A DNA stretch of 64,000 nt from Tolypeutes matacus (Eukaryota > Chordata > Mammalia > Cingulata > Chlamyphoridae), in NCBI GenBank assembly GCA_026826555.1, contig JAKSZT010053764.1:11442198-11506197 (forward strand), given 5' to 3'. Positions within the stretch are counted from its first letter, which is position 1. Each line of letters begins with the position of its first letter. Below the pieces are notes generated by a model that was not told the DNA's origin, ran no database searches, and worked only from the letters and a program-made list of their open reading frames with translations. Made by a program: the position numbers and the translations under genes. This document shows positions 1 through 13,618 of the stretch, piece by piece.

Positions 1-1489
1 TTGTATTGATGGAGTTGAGAAGTTTTTGCATTATATACTATTTTAAATATTATTCAATGGTAATTTTGTTTGAGTTCATAATTAATCTGTGGTAACCACT
101 TACATGGTATTGGGGAAGATGTTTTCTTATTTATTTATAGAAATGTATATTAATTTTGCTAGGGAATATTATTTAAATTTTGTAAAGGCTCAGAATTTTC
201 CTGCATATGTAAAACTTTTTAAACTTTTCTACACCATTAAGGATTATTAACTTCCAGTTAATATCAGGGATAAAGAGGGATACAGTAGCTTCTTGAGGAC
301 AATTCTAATGCTCCCTACCATATACCAATTTTGGGGAAATAATTTAAAATATGAATATTATAGGGAAATTACCTTTTGCTAATAATAATAGTTATTAAGC
401 CCAACTTTCTAGAAATATATTGGTTATCTATTTTTGTGACACCCAATATTATGATTGTGATGGAGGTAATAATTTCTTTAACCCATTTTTGTTTCAGTTG
501 AATATTTTATAAATATATAAGACTAAATCAAAATATTGTATTATATTAAATATTCTAATTTCTAATATAAAGATATATATTTCTAAAGAGTGGAAATGCA
601 TTCTGAATTATAGGTATTTGCAGCTTGTATTTCAAATAAAATCTGTTCATTTATTTTCTAATATAATGAATAATTTTACAGTTTACTGTAATGTTTAGTT
701 CTCTGTGTATGTATGTAGGGGAGAGAGAAAGATACAGAGACATCTGCACATATGCATATAATTATTCTAACCATTATTTAAATCATTGTAAATGTTGCAA
801 AAACTCATTTTTTTTGGTTTGTATTAAGTCAAAATTTAATTTCCTTTATTTAAATACTAAAGTAAAAAATGATTTAGGTAGAAAAGCATCAATATTTGTC
901 TACCATGATAGATGATAGAAATTGTCTTTAAAAACTTTTTTTTTAAGTTTAATTTCATATTAATTTCTTGATCTGGACCATAAATTAGTTTGTCTACATG
1001 GAATCTAACTTATTGAGATGCATGCAAGCTCTTGTACATTTATTAGGGCTGAGGCATTTATATAGAGTATAACTCTTACAAGGACATAAAGTATTATATA
1101 ATTGAAATTCTATAAAGGATGACAAATAAAAAAAATAGTGGGGGCATCGGTGGCTGCAGAGAGCACTGGCATAGGAAATAGGATCATCTTGATTTGTACT
1201 ATACCTTTGAAAATGAAAAGCTCTGTGAATATAGACAAATTCTTTAACCACCACGAGCCTGAATTTTCTTGTCCCTGTGTTCTCCCTAGAGTTGTAAGGA
1301 CAAATTAACATGATGTATTTAAATAACTTCATAAATTGTAAAGTATAATATCAAGGTAGGCATTTTTTATAGAAATGGATAAAATTAAGGAGGAGTTTTC
1401 TATTTCTAGATAAATTTTAACCCTAGATGATCTTGATGATAATAATCATAATTAATGATGGTAATGATCGTAATTAATTTGATCATCGT
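1..1489. other. AT-rich intergenic DNA, nothing firm
   Basis: No gene or clear repeat is recognisable. The open frames here have no protein-like composition. A weak MIR-like stretch in plus orientation may lie at about 1145-1320: it has a short tract about losing ions of the usual MIR centre, with 'aaattctttaaccacc' followed by 'tgaattttcttgtccc', resembling the part of MIR that usually reads as a cytosine/thymine-rich core, but it is too decayed to be sure. Confidence 0.4.
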
Positions 1490-1690
1490 GGCAATTGCTT
1501 AAAGATTTGCTGTGCCCCAGGCATTACCTTATACAATCCATTGACATAGGTACTATGTTTATCCTTATTTTATAAATAAGGAAACATCAATGGCCTTGGA
1601 ATTTTAAGTTTTCTAAGTCAACACCTAGTAAATGGCAAAGTCAAATGTGTCTGACTCCAGACCCCAAACTCTTACATATATGCCAGACTG
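1490..1690 (-). repeat. MIR SINE relic
   Basis: Plus-strand text follows reverse-complemented MIR: 'ccccaggcattacctt', then 'ttattttataaataagg', then 'aacacctagtaaatggcaaa', and a final 'ctgactccagacccc'. MIR is an ancient tRNA-derived SINE shared by all mammals. This copy is heavily diverged and inactive. Confidence 0.7.
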
Positions 1691-2227
1691 CATTTCCTCT
1701 AATGAAGTGAAATCCAATTTTCAAAGCTGACCTGTATTTCATATGGTTTTCCTCAAATATTTCTGTTCATTCTTAACTATTCAACAAGTTTAGATGTGCA
1801 ATGGACCTAAGTAAAATGTTCTGTAGATATTAATAAAAGATGTTTGGTCAAGTGGGATATTTCGCCTGATTCATTTGGCACGTGATATTAACCATTTAAT
1901 AATAGTTTGTTGAGAAAAACAAACCCTCTCTGAGGCTCAACTTGGTATAAAATAACTAGGACCATGAGAAAGTTGAGTTCTCAAGGCTTCTTCCAATTTT
2001 TTCTTATTCTCTATTTTTCTCTAAAACATACAAGTAAAAATAGCCATTACCAGCACTGAAACAAAAAAAGTAAGCATAGTTATTAGCAATAAGAGGCAAT
2101 TTTTGAAAGCACTATATATATCCTGAAGGCATAGCTTATTATTCTTTTTTAAAAAATGTTAGCATTTTAATGTTATTAACTAGTCATGTTACTAAGGCAT
2201 TAAAAAGAAATTCCTGATTGAGAAGGG
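1691..2227. other. intergenic DNA, nothing recognised
   Basis: Unique-looking AT-rich sequence with no coding or repeat signal that I can name. Confidence 0.4.
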
Positions 2228-2949
2228 GCTTAGATCCCATGGTGCAGATGGCTGGAACTGTCTTGCTTGCAGTTGTAGATACTCTGTTTTTTGGGGATGG
2301 GTGTTGTTCATCATCATCCTTTAGTTAGTTGTCCTGGGCAAGTCCAGTGAACTGGAGAATAGGTGTTGCAACTCTCCTGAGATTCAGGGCTCAAGCAGCA
2401 TATAAACAGACGGAAGATTTAAATCTCCAGAACATGTATTTAATGAGTATAGTGCTAATTATAGGTTCAATAAAAGGAGCAGAAGAGCCATGTGTAGGGA
2501 AATTGTAAATGAGTCTAACTGTGTTACATTCGGGAGCATATATTCCAAAGTAAGGCCCAATGATAGGGTGCTGTCATTGTCTGCCCTGCCTGTAGTGTCT
2601 CTAGAGCCCTCAGGAGCCCTGCTGTTTGAGGCAATGTTTACTGTTGCAGTCAGTGCATTCTTGGGACATTAGAATTGTCCTGCATGACATTGCAATGACG
2701 GATACAGGCCATTATACATTTTGTCAAAACCTAGAAAATTGTGTGGTACAAAATGTGAACTATAATGTAAACTTTAATCCATGGTCAGTAGCAATAGTAT
2801 ATTGTAACAAATGTTCCACACTAATGAAAGATGTTGTTAATGGGAGAAAGTATGGGAGGGGGAGGGGGTGAGGTATATGTGAATCCCCTATATTTTTTTA
2901 TGTAAAATTTAGTAATCTAAGCTTCTTTAAAAATTAAAAAAAAAAAAAA
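2228..2949 (+). repeat. L1-like retroposon copy A with poly(A) tail
   Basis: The block ends in a 14-base A run (2936-2949). The last 300 bases match, with substitutions, the reverse complements of 14385-14880 and 27797-28085. Shared words include 'gttccacactaatgaaagat' (copy A; 'tgccacactaatgaaagatg' in copy B), 'gtaatctaagc' near the tail, and 'gccattatacat' (copy A) against 'gccattttacatc' (copy B). The tail half resembles the L1 3' untranslated end at 45900-46225. The first 400 bases (2228-2640) have no counterpart in the other two copies here. Two short frames in it (2490-2672, 2626-2871) look non-coding. No target duplication was found. Likely a xenarthran L1 subfamily end or an L1-derived non-autonomous element. 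Confidence 0.65.
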
Positions 2950-5900
2950 TCCTCTCTATAAAATCTTAAAATGAGATTTAAGTTTTCTGTTTGTTTAATT
3001 TTATTTAACTAAAATATTTTTAAACACTTTTACAACCAACATGTAATTGTGGAAAACTGTGGTGAGGGAACTGAAAGAATTTGCTTAAATTAAAATAAGC
3101 TCATGTACTCCATTTTTGTCATAAAATTTATTTTGCTGAAATAGCATGAAAAAAAATTTAAAGGAATAAAATAATGCATATGGAAGTAGGAGGTATTTTT
3201 AGTGGCTGCTCACTCCTACAAAATATTTTAGCAAATTCTTTCCCACCTCAGTGAGTTGTTTTAGCTTTAACCAAGGGGACTCTCCGGTGAAAGTGACTAA
3301 TTCTTTAGTATCTAAGCAGAACAGGCAGTACCTGTCAGCTCAGGCTTTGATCCCCTTTCTTAGTGAGTGTTTTATGATTGGCATGTAACTCTAGTGAGTT
3401 GTGCCTAAATGACAGTTGTCAACCATCCATGGACCATATGCTGTGATGGGTAGAGTTGCTGTCAGCTGCCAATGGGCCATCTGGAATAATGCTTACTAAG
3501 TAGTGTGAAAATTGCTCAGAAGTGCATTGGAAAGCCAGCAACCACTGGAATGGGTCTGATCCCTCCACACCAAAACCTGGGTGTGACCTTAGCAATTAAG
3601 TCTCTTAAAAGCATAATAAATATATATTTTTTAATATATCTTATAATCACATATAATAAAGCTCAGGTTTCATAGGGATATGAAGCTCCATTTTCTATTT
3701 ATTTGGACAATATCCAAACATTTTCTAGATTTTCATAGATAAAATGATACTATGAATACTAGCCAAAACATGGCCACTAGTTTTTAATATACTGTCCTAG
3801 CTGCTAAAGAGAGGTTGATACTTAAAACATAGATTTACTTACTGAATCTATCTTTAAAATGCTTCACAAACAACTGATATATAACAATGTAATTAATATA
3901 TTAAAGGAAAAGCAAGACCAAAAATTAATGCCGCTTTTAAGCAATAAGACAAGAGCTGTTGTCTTGATGTTGCCCTATTGTTCTGGCCAATATCCCAAAA
4001 TGAAGAATAATTTTAAATTTTCTGCTCTGCCTCTAAGAAAACTATAATTTACTTGGAGTAGTAGCAAGAATGGAAATTTAAAGGCCATAAGTGCATATGC
4101 AAAGATATCATGCCTTCGCTACTTAAATAGAACAATGTGTTCCTTCATTTGCAAAAATGGCATTGTTAGAATCAGAATAGATGGCCCTTATTTGATTGAT
4201 GGGTATCACCAGCTCCACTGCTATCTCATCCAATTTCTTCAGCTAATAATGGATGTCTATAAAATGGAAGAAAAGTTATATGAAAACTGATGGCTTTGGA
4301 ACAAAGCAATGCTGACCACCAGTTTTCAGAAGAGCAACTCTAATATGTGTGCTTTTGGTGAACACATAGATTATTCTAAGTAAAATTATACAGATGTATA
4401 CACGCAAGTCCTCTGAAGACTTTTTGGTTTTGAAAATATAAGTGAAAGCAAGACAACTGGTAGTGAAAGCAAGAGTGAGAGCTTCATAAAAAGAAAAATA
4501 AAATAGCTCAAAGCAATGTGGTTGCTCATGAAATGAGAATCGATTACCTTTAACTTGGAGTTTTATATAATGCCTTTTAATAAAGATGAATTTTGCCACT
4601 TTAAAAAATAAGAATAGCTGACTTTAACAGTGATGACAAATAAATGGGGAAAACAATATCTACACACATGGCAAACTATATGGGGTGATCTCTTATGAAT
4701 CAACTTCAGTGTTGTATGATTCCCTATTATAAAAATGCAAATAATGGGATACTCTATATTCAACATATAAATATTTTTGTATTTAATGGTATTTATAATT
4801 GTGTGTGTATATATAAATGTACCTCTGCATATATGTGTATCTATGCATATGTATTCTTGAATATACATCCTATATTTCAACAAAAATTCATAAATAAGAT
4901 AAGCATAAAAAGTAAATAAAAGTTGTGTGTGAATTATGATAGTAATCACATGTACAGCATGTGTTTTAATATATTTTAGAATAATTGAGTCAGCCTGCTA
5001 TTGGTTTAATTAAAATTCTTACACCTTCTTGATTAGACAGCTAGTTTAATGACATCTTCCACACTTTGAGCTGTGAAGTGTGGCTCATTTTAAAGTTCTG
5101 TAATGAGAAGGAAAATGTAAATCTGATGAACATCTCGACAGACTGAAAAACAATTTTTAGTTTTCAGTTGTGGAAAAGTAACAGAATTCAGAGACAATTA
5201 GCATTCTGTCTGAAACAAGTTTAGTATGAGAATGATGTAATTGACCATTAAATGGGTGATAATCTTTATTAGGGACTGTACTCTATAAGGATATACCTCA
5301 GTGATTGCAGAGCAAAGTAGCACGTAATAGATGAGATTCTGTGTGTGTATTTTGCTGTACATTTTAACAAGTGACATTATTGCAAAGATGAGCAAGGAGA
5401 GAATGTCTGAAGACTTTGATAAAGGAATATAAGAAGGAAATGCCCATCTAAACTGTTATGAAGTATGAGCAAGATTGGAATATGAAAGAACAGATTTTCC
5501 TTTGTTTAGCACTTTAATGCTTTAGTAATTCCATTATATAGCAAATATTTGGATAATTCTAATGAGCTGATTATAGGCTGCCAGCAAAGCTCAGAAGCCA
5601 CTTTATATTTTCCAGACAATTATCACTGGTCTCTGGAGCTGATTTTATTTATCACATGAGCCCTGAGACTCTTATCAAACTGCTTCTTTTCTTATTGTTC
5701 TGGCATATATTCTCTTAAACTAAAGAAATGGAAAAATTCCATTGCCTTTGCATTTTAGCTTGGAATCCAATACTGAACTCTGCAATACATGAATCCCTAC
5801 TATTTTGGATAGGGTAAGATTGTTAATCTAATAATTCACATTGTACTCAAAGTAATCATTAGGAAAGCAGACCCAGCATGCTACTCAGTAATAACTGTGA

Positions 5901-7164
5901 ATTAGCCATATCCCATAACTTTTATTTATTTTCAAAAGGATTTTAGTTTTAGTTTTTACAGGGAACTATAGCAGTGAATATTTAGCACATAAATCCTTCT
6001 AAATCTTTCTAACAGTGTTTGTTTACCACTTGTGAATGTTAGAAATTCAGTGACCATAGGTGTCTAAATCCCTTTGCTTTTACTTGGATACACTACATAT
6101 GCCTTATTCAGCTGTTTTTCTCACTTTATTTTTTGTTTGTCATTTAACAAGTAAACATCTCAGGAGAACATCCAGAATGAGACTCTCTCCTGTCTGACGG
6201 CTGATGTGTTATTTTTATTATCAATTTATAGTTTTCTACTTCTCCTATTCAAGTGTCAAATGAAGATTTCCATGATGGAACAGAGCCACAGAGATTTATA
6301 GACAGTATTGCAGTTGTGGGAATAGAACTTCTGAACTGTTAACTAAAAATATAACAAAGAGTCTCATAATTCCTAAGGAAAAAAACATGATTAAACTTTA
6401 TTTATGACCATTTTGATTAGGATACTCTATTTTTGCCAGTGCTTAATATTTAATTATAATACTTGATGGCTTCATATATTAATAAGTATGGTATGGTATG
6501 TTCTGCTTGTCATGTAATGTTGGTTCATTATTCTTCATGAAGTTCCTAGTTATGACCATGACATTCCCATTGTTCCTTACTTTTTAACTCTCCAAAGTAG
6601 ATCTTTGAGTCAAACAAACAAAACTTAATGTAATCTATTTCCTTTATTCTAAAAGAAACAATACTTTCACAGTCATCAAAGCAGCATTATACAGTTAGTT
6701 TATCCGATTCTGAAAAAGAACACACCTGCTATTGGAGAATCTTTGTGAGAGGTTCAGACTTCTTGAAAAATCTTCCCTTTCATCAAATATATAAAAGGGA
6801 TAAGAAGGAGAAAAAAAAAAAGGAAAAAAAATTTTTGAAAAAAACTGTACATTCCAAAGCTAAGCGCATACTCTGAAACATACCATGTATTTATTCTCAC
6901 CATAGATTTAAAATTTTGCATGATTAAACTTACTTTCAGGCCCTTTAAGACTTAAATTTGTTCTATTCCCTTTTTTTCTTAGCTGTAGTGCATCACTCTA
7001 AAAACTGTCATGTCTCTATACGAAGAGGAGAATTTTAAACCTTTCTCTTTGCAGCTGCTTGCAAGATTGCTAGTTTTAACTCTTGCCATTATAAATTGTT
7101 TTGAATGCTACTGCAGAAATTTACTTATAAAGCAGAATGCAAGAAGGAGCTATTCCAGAATGTC
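2950..7164. other. long unique intergenic stretch
   Basis: About 4.2 kb with no recognisable gene. Open frames at 3859-4047, 4276-4599, 4563-4949 and 5198-5395 are AT-driven and rich in Ile, Tyr, Phe and Lys with no domain signature. A purine-rich A/G tract lies at about 6797-6845. The blocks 3258-3600 and 5500-5710 have more balanced base composition and no repeat that I recognise, so they are the places where a conserved non-coding element might sit. That is only a guess. Confidence 0.4.
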
Positions 7165-7280
7165 TTTATGTAGGAAATATGATAAAATAAAGAGGCCAAT
7201 ATCTCTTTTGGACAAGGACAGAATCATATTCATCTTTCAATCCCAGTACTTGGAGCCTAGTAGGTATTGGTGAAAATTCT
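7165..7280 (+). repeat. L2 LINE 3' fragment (weak)
   Basis: The words 'gacaaggacagaatcat' and 'agcctagtaggtattgg' resemble the L2 3' end, where consensus copies read 'gcctagcacatagtaggtgc'. It is short and diverged. Confidence 0.4.
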
Positions 7281-9071
7281 TTGACTTAGTGATTTTTAAC
7301 TACTTATATCATTATCTAAACTAAACTATATTTATTGTGTCTCAATCAACTTTTCTGAGTCTCAAATAGTTATTTTGGATGTCTGTTAAGAGCAAAATAA
7401 CATTAGTCTAAGTAAGAAAATTAAAGTTTAAGTATAGTAACTGAGATTATAGGTAATTGAAGCACCAAATAGGAAGGATAACAGGAAAGAAAGTGAAAGA
7501 CAATAACAAGGGTCTGCAGTAGGAATGGCTGTTGGTATAGATGAGTTAAAGGGTGGTTTGGAATCTAAACCTAAGCATATTGACTATGTAAATGGTACCT
7601 CTCTGATGTATGCTATAACATGCCTTGTGGAGCTAGTGTATAGAAATAGAACTGGACAACATGAATCAAATTAGTAAGTTCTATTGTTATAATTCTCCAT
7701 AATCTCTTTAAAATGGTATAGTAAAAATTAAACGGGCATAGTAAAAATTAAACGGGTATTTTCTTTTTTGGTTGTTGTAGCCAATCAGAAATGGCCAAAG
7801 CAATTACCAATAAATTTAATTCATGACTCATCTGGAAATGGTAGTCATCAGAATTAAATATTGCCCTTTATAAACTTACCAACAGTGTATGACAATATTA
7901 GGATAGAAGCAAAAGTAAAAATAAGATGGGCTGAGTGAGGAGAAAGGAAGGAAAATAGACTTCAGTTTGAGGTCTAAATGGTATGGACACTCCTCCAGTA
8001 ATCTGTGGTGTAGGACTTGTTGAAGTAGTGAATATTGCTGTCCATCATGAATGCAGGTTGGTCTCCCAGGTGCAGAAGGGATGGAATACCTCCTCTAACA
8101 GTAAAAAGATGTAAAGTTCTTAGGAAGATAGGGATAAAGTAATATCCATTCATTATTACAACTGATAAGAAGAAAGAAAAGAGGAAGATGTTTAATTATG
8201 GCTTTATAAGAACCACAGTGTTGAGTAAATCAAAAAGAAAAAGAAAAACTAAAACAACATACTTATTTGATGGGAAACTCATGCTTTAGGATGAATAAGA
8301 AAATTTAGGCCAAACCTGTAGGTACTGTGTGGTGAAATTTAAGACATGTAATAAGCCAATTAGGGCAAGAAATTTAAGTTTAATTATGTTTTTAGAATTA
8401 GAAAATAACCAGGTAGATATGCCCACTCCTTAGAGAAGAATAAAACGCTTTACTTCTTGTCCTGCATGATGACCAAGTCTTTGAATGACTAGAAATAACA
8501 AGTAATAAAGCAAACTGGGCTGTAATTGCTCAGCAAGGATTTGTTTCTAACTTATAATCACTCTCATCCTTAGCCGAAGCCCTCTATGTTTTTTATACTT
8601 CTGTTTTAGTCTCCACGTCTGGATGAATTACATCCCAGAATAATTTGAAAATTTGCAGAAATAATTCTTGAACCATTATAATATTCCTTAAGGAATCCCA
8701 TAGATTTTGAAATGTGCCAAAGGACAAGAGATAACCAGTTTTTAACCTGAAAATTAAGAGAGCATAAATTCTGCCTGAGAGAGAAATCAATGCTAATTCC
8801 TGAAAAATGCTTAGAATCAATTATGAAATGGATTATGAAAATTTAGAAAATTAATTAGTGATCTGTAGATGATAATATATGTAGATTTAATGCCATGCAA
8901 ATTATTAATATTATTTCCATTATTCAAAACTAAATTTTGCAAGTATGTTCAGGGCTTATATATTATGTAATGTAATGATAAACCTACTTGTTCTTACATT
9001 GTTGCCTTGTGATTCTTGTAATGCTGATGTTTTCTTCTTTGTTAAGCCTTTGGAATAGATAATTTGAAACA
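7281..9071. other. intergenic DNA with a 20-bp tandem duplication
   Basis: No gene recognised. The only clear structure is a head-to-tail doubling of a 20-base unit at 7717-7736 and 7737-7756, with one mismatch at its first base. Frames such as 8593-8820 (minus) have no protein-family features. Confidence 0.5.
7717..7756. repeat. 20-bp tandem duplication
   Basis: Two adjacent copies of a 20-base unit whose core reads 'atagtaaaaattaaacggg'. They differ only at the first base (T versus C). Confidence 0.95.
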
Positions 9072-9225
9072 GCAGGAATTCTCAAATGTAGTGTGGTTAA
9101 GAAGCACCTAGAGTTTTGTTAGATTTCTGTTTCCTCATCTAGAGATTCTAATTCCGTGCAATTGGAGGGTAGGGTCCAGGGATCTTTGTTTCTTCTAAGC
9201 ATGCCAGGTTACCACAAGCTCCTTA
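9072..9225 (+). mobile_element. MER5A-like hAT MITE relic
   Basis: The sequence tracks MER5A: 'gaattctcaaatgtagtgtgg' near the start (21 bases in the genome, of which the core 'tctcaaatgtagtgtgg' is diagnostic), then 'gcacctagagttttgttaga', 'agggtccagggatctttgt' and a decayed right end. MER5A is a non-autonomous hAT-Charlie element of early eutherian age. Terminal repeats and target duplication are no longer clear. Confidence 0.55.
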
Positions 9226-9519
9226 CACCTTATTCTGTATATTCATGAATCTATCCTGATTCAGAAAAGAAATCCAAGAGGCAAACTTTGAAGAATGGTA
9301 CAATTAGAATCATAGCCTGAAAATTTAGAAGCCAGCATCCTAGGAAGTGCATGGTACCATCCACTGGGGTTCAGGAAGAATTATATTAGAACTCATATTT
9401 ACATTTACTTTCACCTTATCAAATAAGGAAATAAGTTTTGACAGCAGCTCCTATACAGATTGTCACTGGTACTCTCATTTGGTCTCATTTCAGAGATCCC
9501 CACATCATGTACAGTCAAA

Positions 9520-9790
9520 GGGGCCTTGGGTACACTCTACATCATGGTTAGGGGAACTGGCTCTGGAGCCTGGCCTCCAGCATTTGAATACAGGCTCAGC
9601 TGGCAATCATGGGCAAGTCCTTCAGACCTCCATGCCTCCTTTCTCTCTTCTATGAAATGGAAATTAAAATAGCACCTACCTTATGGGGTTGCTGTGAAGG
9701 TTAAATGGGATAATACAGGTAAATTGCTTGGAACAATACTTGGCATATAATAAAGCTCTCCAAAAATTGTAGACTCTTATCTTCCTTTTT
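9520..9790 (+). repeat. MIR SINE
   Basis: Plus-orientation MIR is readable from the 'ctctggagcctggcc' region through 'gggcaagtcc', 'ctatgaaatgg', 'ggttgctgtgaaggttaaat' and 'cttggcatataataaa'. This is one of the best preserved MIR copies in the window. The overlapping frames at 9347-9655 and 9460-9672 run through it and are not genes. Confidence 0.85.
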
Positions 9791-11199
9791 ATCCCCCTCT
9801 TCTTCCTCTGCTTTTTTAATCATTTTATTATCATTATTTTATAGTATTTTTCATCATGAAGAGAGAATGGAAATTAAACAATGCAAAGGGGGTGAGAGTG
9901 ATACTCTTTATCTTTTGTTGATATTCAATAAATTATAATATAAATCAGATTACCTATACCTGGTTAAGTAACAAGTTGATTTAAATATTGAATTATTTAG
10001 TTTTAAATAAAACACCTCTCATTAAATAGACAGGCAGCTTTAAAATATTAATGAAAATAAATTTCAGGTTGTATATAAAAATAATAATGCAAGTACAAGA
10101 AGACAACAAGAAAATGGCATAGTAGAACCTTTTCTGACTCCTAATTGGACCTCTTCATTGACACTTTATGAGATGCAACAATGACAACCCAATCACATCT
10201 ATCAAGAGATCAGTCTAAAATTTTGTGTGTGTGTTTAATTTATGAGATTATTTAAAATGTGGATTCAAATTCATTATCATTAACTATACATCTTGCCCAA
10301 AGTCTATATTTTGCCCTACTTTTATTCCTAATGAAAATATGAAGCCATTACAATGAGAAACTATTTAAAATATTGACACTTTATCTTAATAGTCTCCATT
10401 TTATTTTTGTGTAATATTTATAATGCTCATAATCAATTGGTAAAATCATTGTGGAAGTCTGCTCAGTTGTTCTTTAACTGATGGTGTGTTAGGCAAAGAA
10501 TGTGTGTCATCCACTGATTTATAGTCCTGGTGTAGTACTGGTGTAGTAGTAAAAATCAGTCAAGTTCACAGAGAAGGAAAGACCAGAACACTAAGAAGAA
10601 AGGAGCAGTCTGGTATCATGGAAGTCAAGACAACAGAAGGATGAAAAGGAAGGCATCATCATCTTTGTTGAGCCCTGATGAGGTATCATACAACAAGAGG
10701 CTTAGAAATTGTCTGCTGGATTTTACAACATGAAACTCATCAGTGCTTTTTTACACAAGTAGTTTCTTTATTGCTAGGAAGCTTTGTCTCAAAACTGACA
10801 TAGACCCTACAGCAGATCACCTCCTTTTGCATAGGCAGGCCTAAGCAACAGTTAGCACAAAAACCAGGTTGAGTGGTGTCCTTGACCCATTATATCCTAA
10901 GCATCATATAAATTGCCCCATTGTAGGGAGTGTTCAGACAAGCTTGCCAAGGAAAAACAAGTGACGGAGGAGGCTATTCCTTCCCACAGAGATCCAGCTG
11001 TAGGCCCTCTTTCCTGGTCAGCATGGTGGGAAAAAGTGAAATGGGAAATTGCATCCAGGAGGGCTTAGAAATCCAACTGTGCACTTCCAAAAACCCAAGA
11101 GTTCTACCACGTGGCTCTCGTATCCAATTAATGGCTCACCCTCAGCAGTAATTTCCTTCCTTTTTCCATCCAGCCCTTTCTTCCTTTTCCCTCCTGTTC
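9791..11199. other. intergenic DNA, nothing recognised
   Basis: No gene or repeat identified. The part at 10920-11160 is less AT-rich and carries open frames on both strands (10930-11151 plus, 11018-11212 minus). Neither shows protein-family features. Confidence 0.4.
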
Positions 11200-11440
11200 T
11201 GTAAGCTATCATTTACTGAGTACCTTCTGTGTGACAGGTATAGCCCTGGGCTATGGGAATAAAGCAGAGGACAAAACAATGTCCTTGCATTTATGGAGCT
11301 GAACATTCTGGTGTAGGTGTAGGAGTTGGGAAGGGCAAACCTTAACCAATAAATATTAGCACATATTTAAAATTTGATGAATGCTATGGAGAAAAATAAA
11401 GCAGGAGAAGAGAGGGATAGGAAGTGGTGTGCCTGTGTGT
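11200..11440 (-). repeat. L2 LINE 3' fragment
   Basis: Plus-strand text reads as reverse-complemented L2: 'tttactgagtaccttctgtg', 'agccctgggctatgggaata', 'acaaaacaatgtccttgc', 'atggagctgaacattctgg'. This matches the familiar L2 3' region describing position size; it is an ancient dead copy. Confidence 0.8.
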
Positions 11441-11463
11441 ATGTGTGTGTGTGTATGTATGCA
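11430..11463. repeat. (TG)n-rich microsatellite
   Basis: Interrupted 'tgtgtgtatgtgtgtgtgtg' tract immediately after the L2 fragment. Confidence 0.8.
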
Positions 11464-13618
11464 TATAGAAGGGAAGAATGCAATTTTAAATATTGTGGCC
11501 ATGGAAGACCCCAATTACTGATAAGAACCCTCACAACTGAATCCTACTTTCTGTTTAATTAACTAAGGGCAAATGGACATTTACAAATATTAACCGAGGG
11601 CAAAGTGTGCACTTTTCATTTAGAGACAGAATTTTAAATTACACCACTGTGAAACATATAATGCTAATATATTTGTCTTTAGTTAGACTTGAACACAATC
11701 TTGCTGCATTAATAGATTTAAGGCTTTTAGACACTGAAGAACTTCAAAGATTTATAATTATACCATTATTATGCTTTCTTTATTTCCGCTGCCTTTTAAA
11801 ACAATAGCAAGCACCGTATATTTCATCCTGCCTTGTAGTTTCAATAGAAAAGAATCTACATTACTTAATCATTTGTCTTTCATGGTTTCATTCCCACTTG
11901 TCTCTTTTCTCTGCTTTAGGAGATGTCATTAACTAATCTCTTAAACTCCATAAATAAGTAAAATGATATATTCACAGTGTAAATGTTTTAAAACCTTTAA
12001 AAAAACACATCTAGAGTCATTTAATGGAATCCTGAAGATATGTTAAAACTGAAGTGCTGCTGGCAAACTAATGGAAGATTTGAATATTCAAACAGTGAAG
12101 AATTGAATGCATTTCTAATTGGGATTCAGTTCAGGCTGGCTATACTCAGAGCTGCTTTCTCTTAGGTCCCATTAATCTCTATGAATCCTCATGGGGAAGG
12201 GTCTTCTTTCCCACTATTGTTTTTCCTATTTTAATTTGAATGCCCTGTTACTTTTTAAATTTTAATGAATAGCATGGATTACCAAATGCTTCAGAACGTA
12301 AATTCATTCTTTTATGCATTTTTGATAAGAAGTTATTATAAAGCCCAAATATCACCATGTTTACGATTAACCATAATACTTACGGTTACTTTTCAGCTAA
12401 AATGTACAAATTGTAACAACTTAGTAAAAGCATATTATAATTGATATGCTTATTAGTCACACACACAAACTAAATGTATTAAAATTGTAAAAAAAAGAAC
12501 ACAGGGTGCCTAGCCAGGACAAGGTATCCTTCAGGGGTCACTTTGCAATCTCAAAGCTGAGGAAAACAGCAAAATCCAAATAAAAAGACAAGGAACTATT
12601 AAAACCATTTAAAATATTCTACTTTTATATAGGAAGATGGCTACACTAGTGGATTATTAGAATGTAATGCATTTTGAGGATTTCTAATTCTTTTCTTAAT
12701 AGAGCTTCTTTGATTAGGGTAGAATTATCTGTTCTCCTTCAATATCATCCCTGTCGAGGAAAGTAATTCTTGCTATTTATGTGAAATATTTCTGGTACTA
12801 CTACTAAAAAGAAAAAGAAAAAAATGTAAATAGGGCTAGAGCAAAAACATCTATACTCCCAAAGCTTATTGTCTTCATTAACATGAGTTTATTATTCCAC
12901 AGTCTTAATCAACACTGTGCTATTCAAGGAAACTCTTGCCCAGGGAAATAAAAGTTGTGAACAACTCTAATGTTTGTTTCAGGGGCTTCCTGCAAAACCT
13001 TTTGAAATGAACTTTAAGGATTAACTGTTCAATTTTTCAGTAGATAGCATAAAAAATTGTTTATTCTCCAATACTGTTAGAATACTTAGCTCCACATCCT
13101 CTGCTTGTCATGTCCATCAAGCCTAAACTATTATATAAGAATCCTTGCCCAAACCATGTTTTGTACCCACATGAAAAGACCCATCTTAAACAAGATCCCC
13201 AAACCTCATTAATATCCCTGCTTTGCCTTCCCTCCTGAGACATTAAGTTTCTGCCAAGGTAGTGATATGATTTAGCACAGTAAGAATAAACTCATCTTTG
13301 CCATAGCAACATATCACATAACTAAATGTGTGCTAATCTTGAGACAGTATATATATATATATATATATATTTTTTTTCTTTAATGGGACAATTTAAATAC
13401 TTTTAATTCATATGAAATCTTGATTAATATCATGAACATTAGAATTACTCTTACCATGAGTTTATTTATTTATTGGTATGTAACTGTGTACAATATTTAA
13501 GACTTCCCTTCCAATGTTTTCTTCTGATTATCATTATGAAACATCTAATAATTCTTAGCTGTGTCACCCAGAAGCCACTTAAATTACCACTTAGATAATA
13601 TATTGTTCAGCCAATATG
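11464..13618. other. intergenic DNA, nothing recognised
   Basis: AT-rich, with no recognisable gene. It contains the (AT)n tract at 13347-13370. The frames at 11607-11807 and 13061-13243 lack any family signature. Confidence 0.4.
13347..13370. repeat. (AT)n microsatellite
   Basis: About twelve TA/AT units followed directly by a T run. Confidence 0.9.

Noticed and set aside
690..1335. Open frames 691-915 (+) and 994-1332 (-) as small genes
   Set aside because: Composition follows the AT-rich background, there is no domain or signal, and the minus frame crosses a likely MIR remnant.
3258..3600. Possible rRNA or snoRNA fragment
   Set aside because: I compared it from memory with 28S and U3 and found no sustained match, only a short 'ccggtgaa'.
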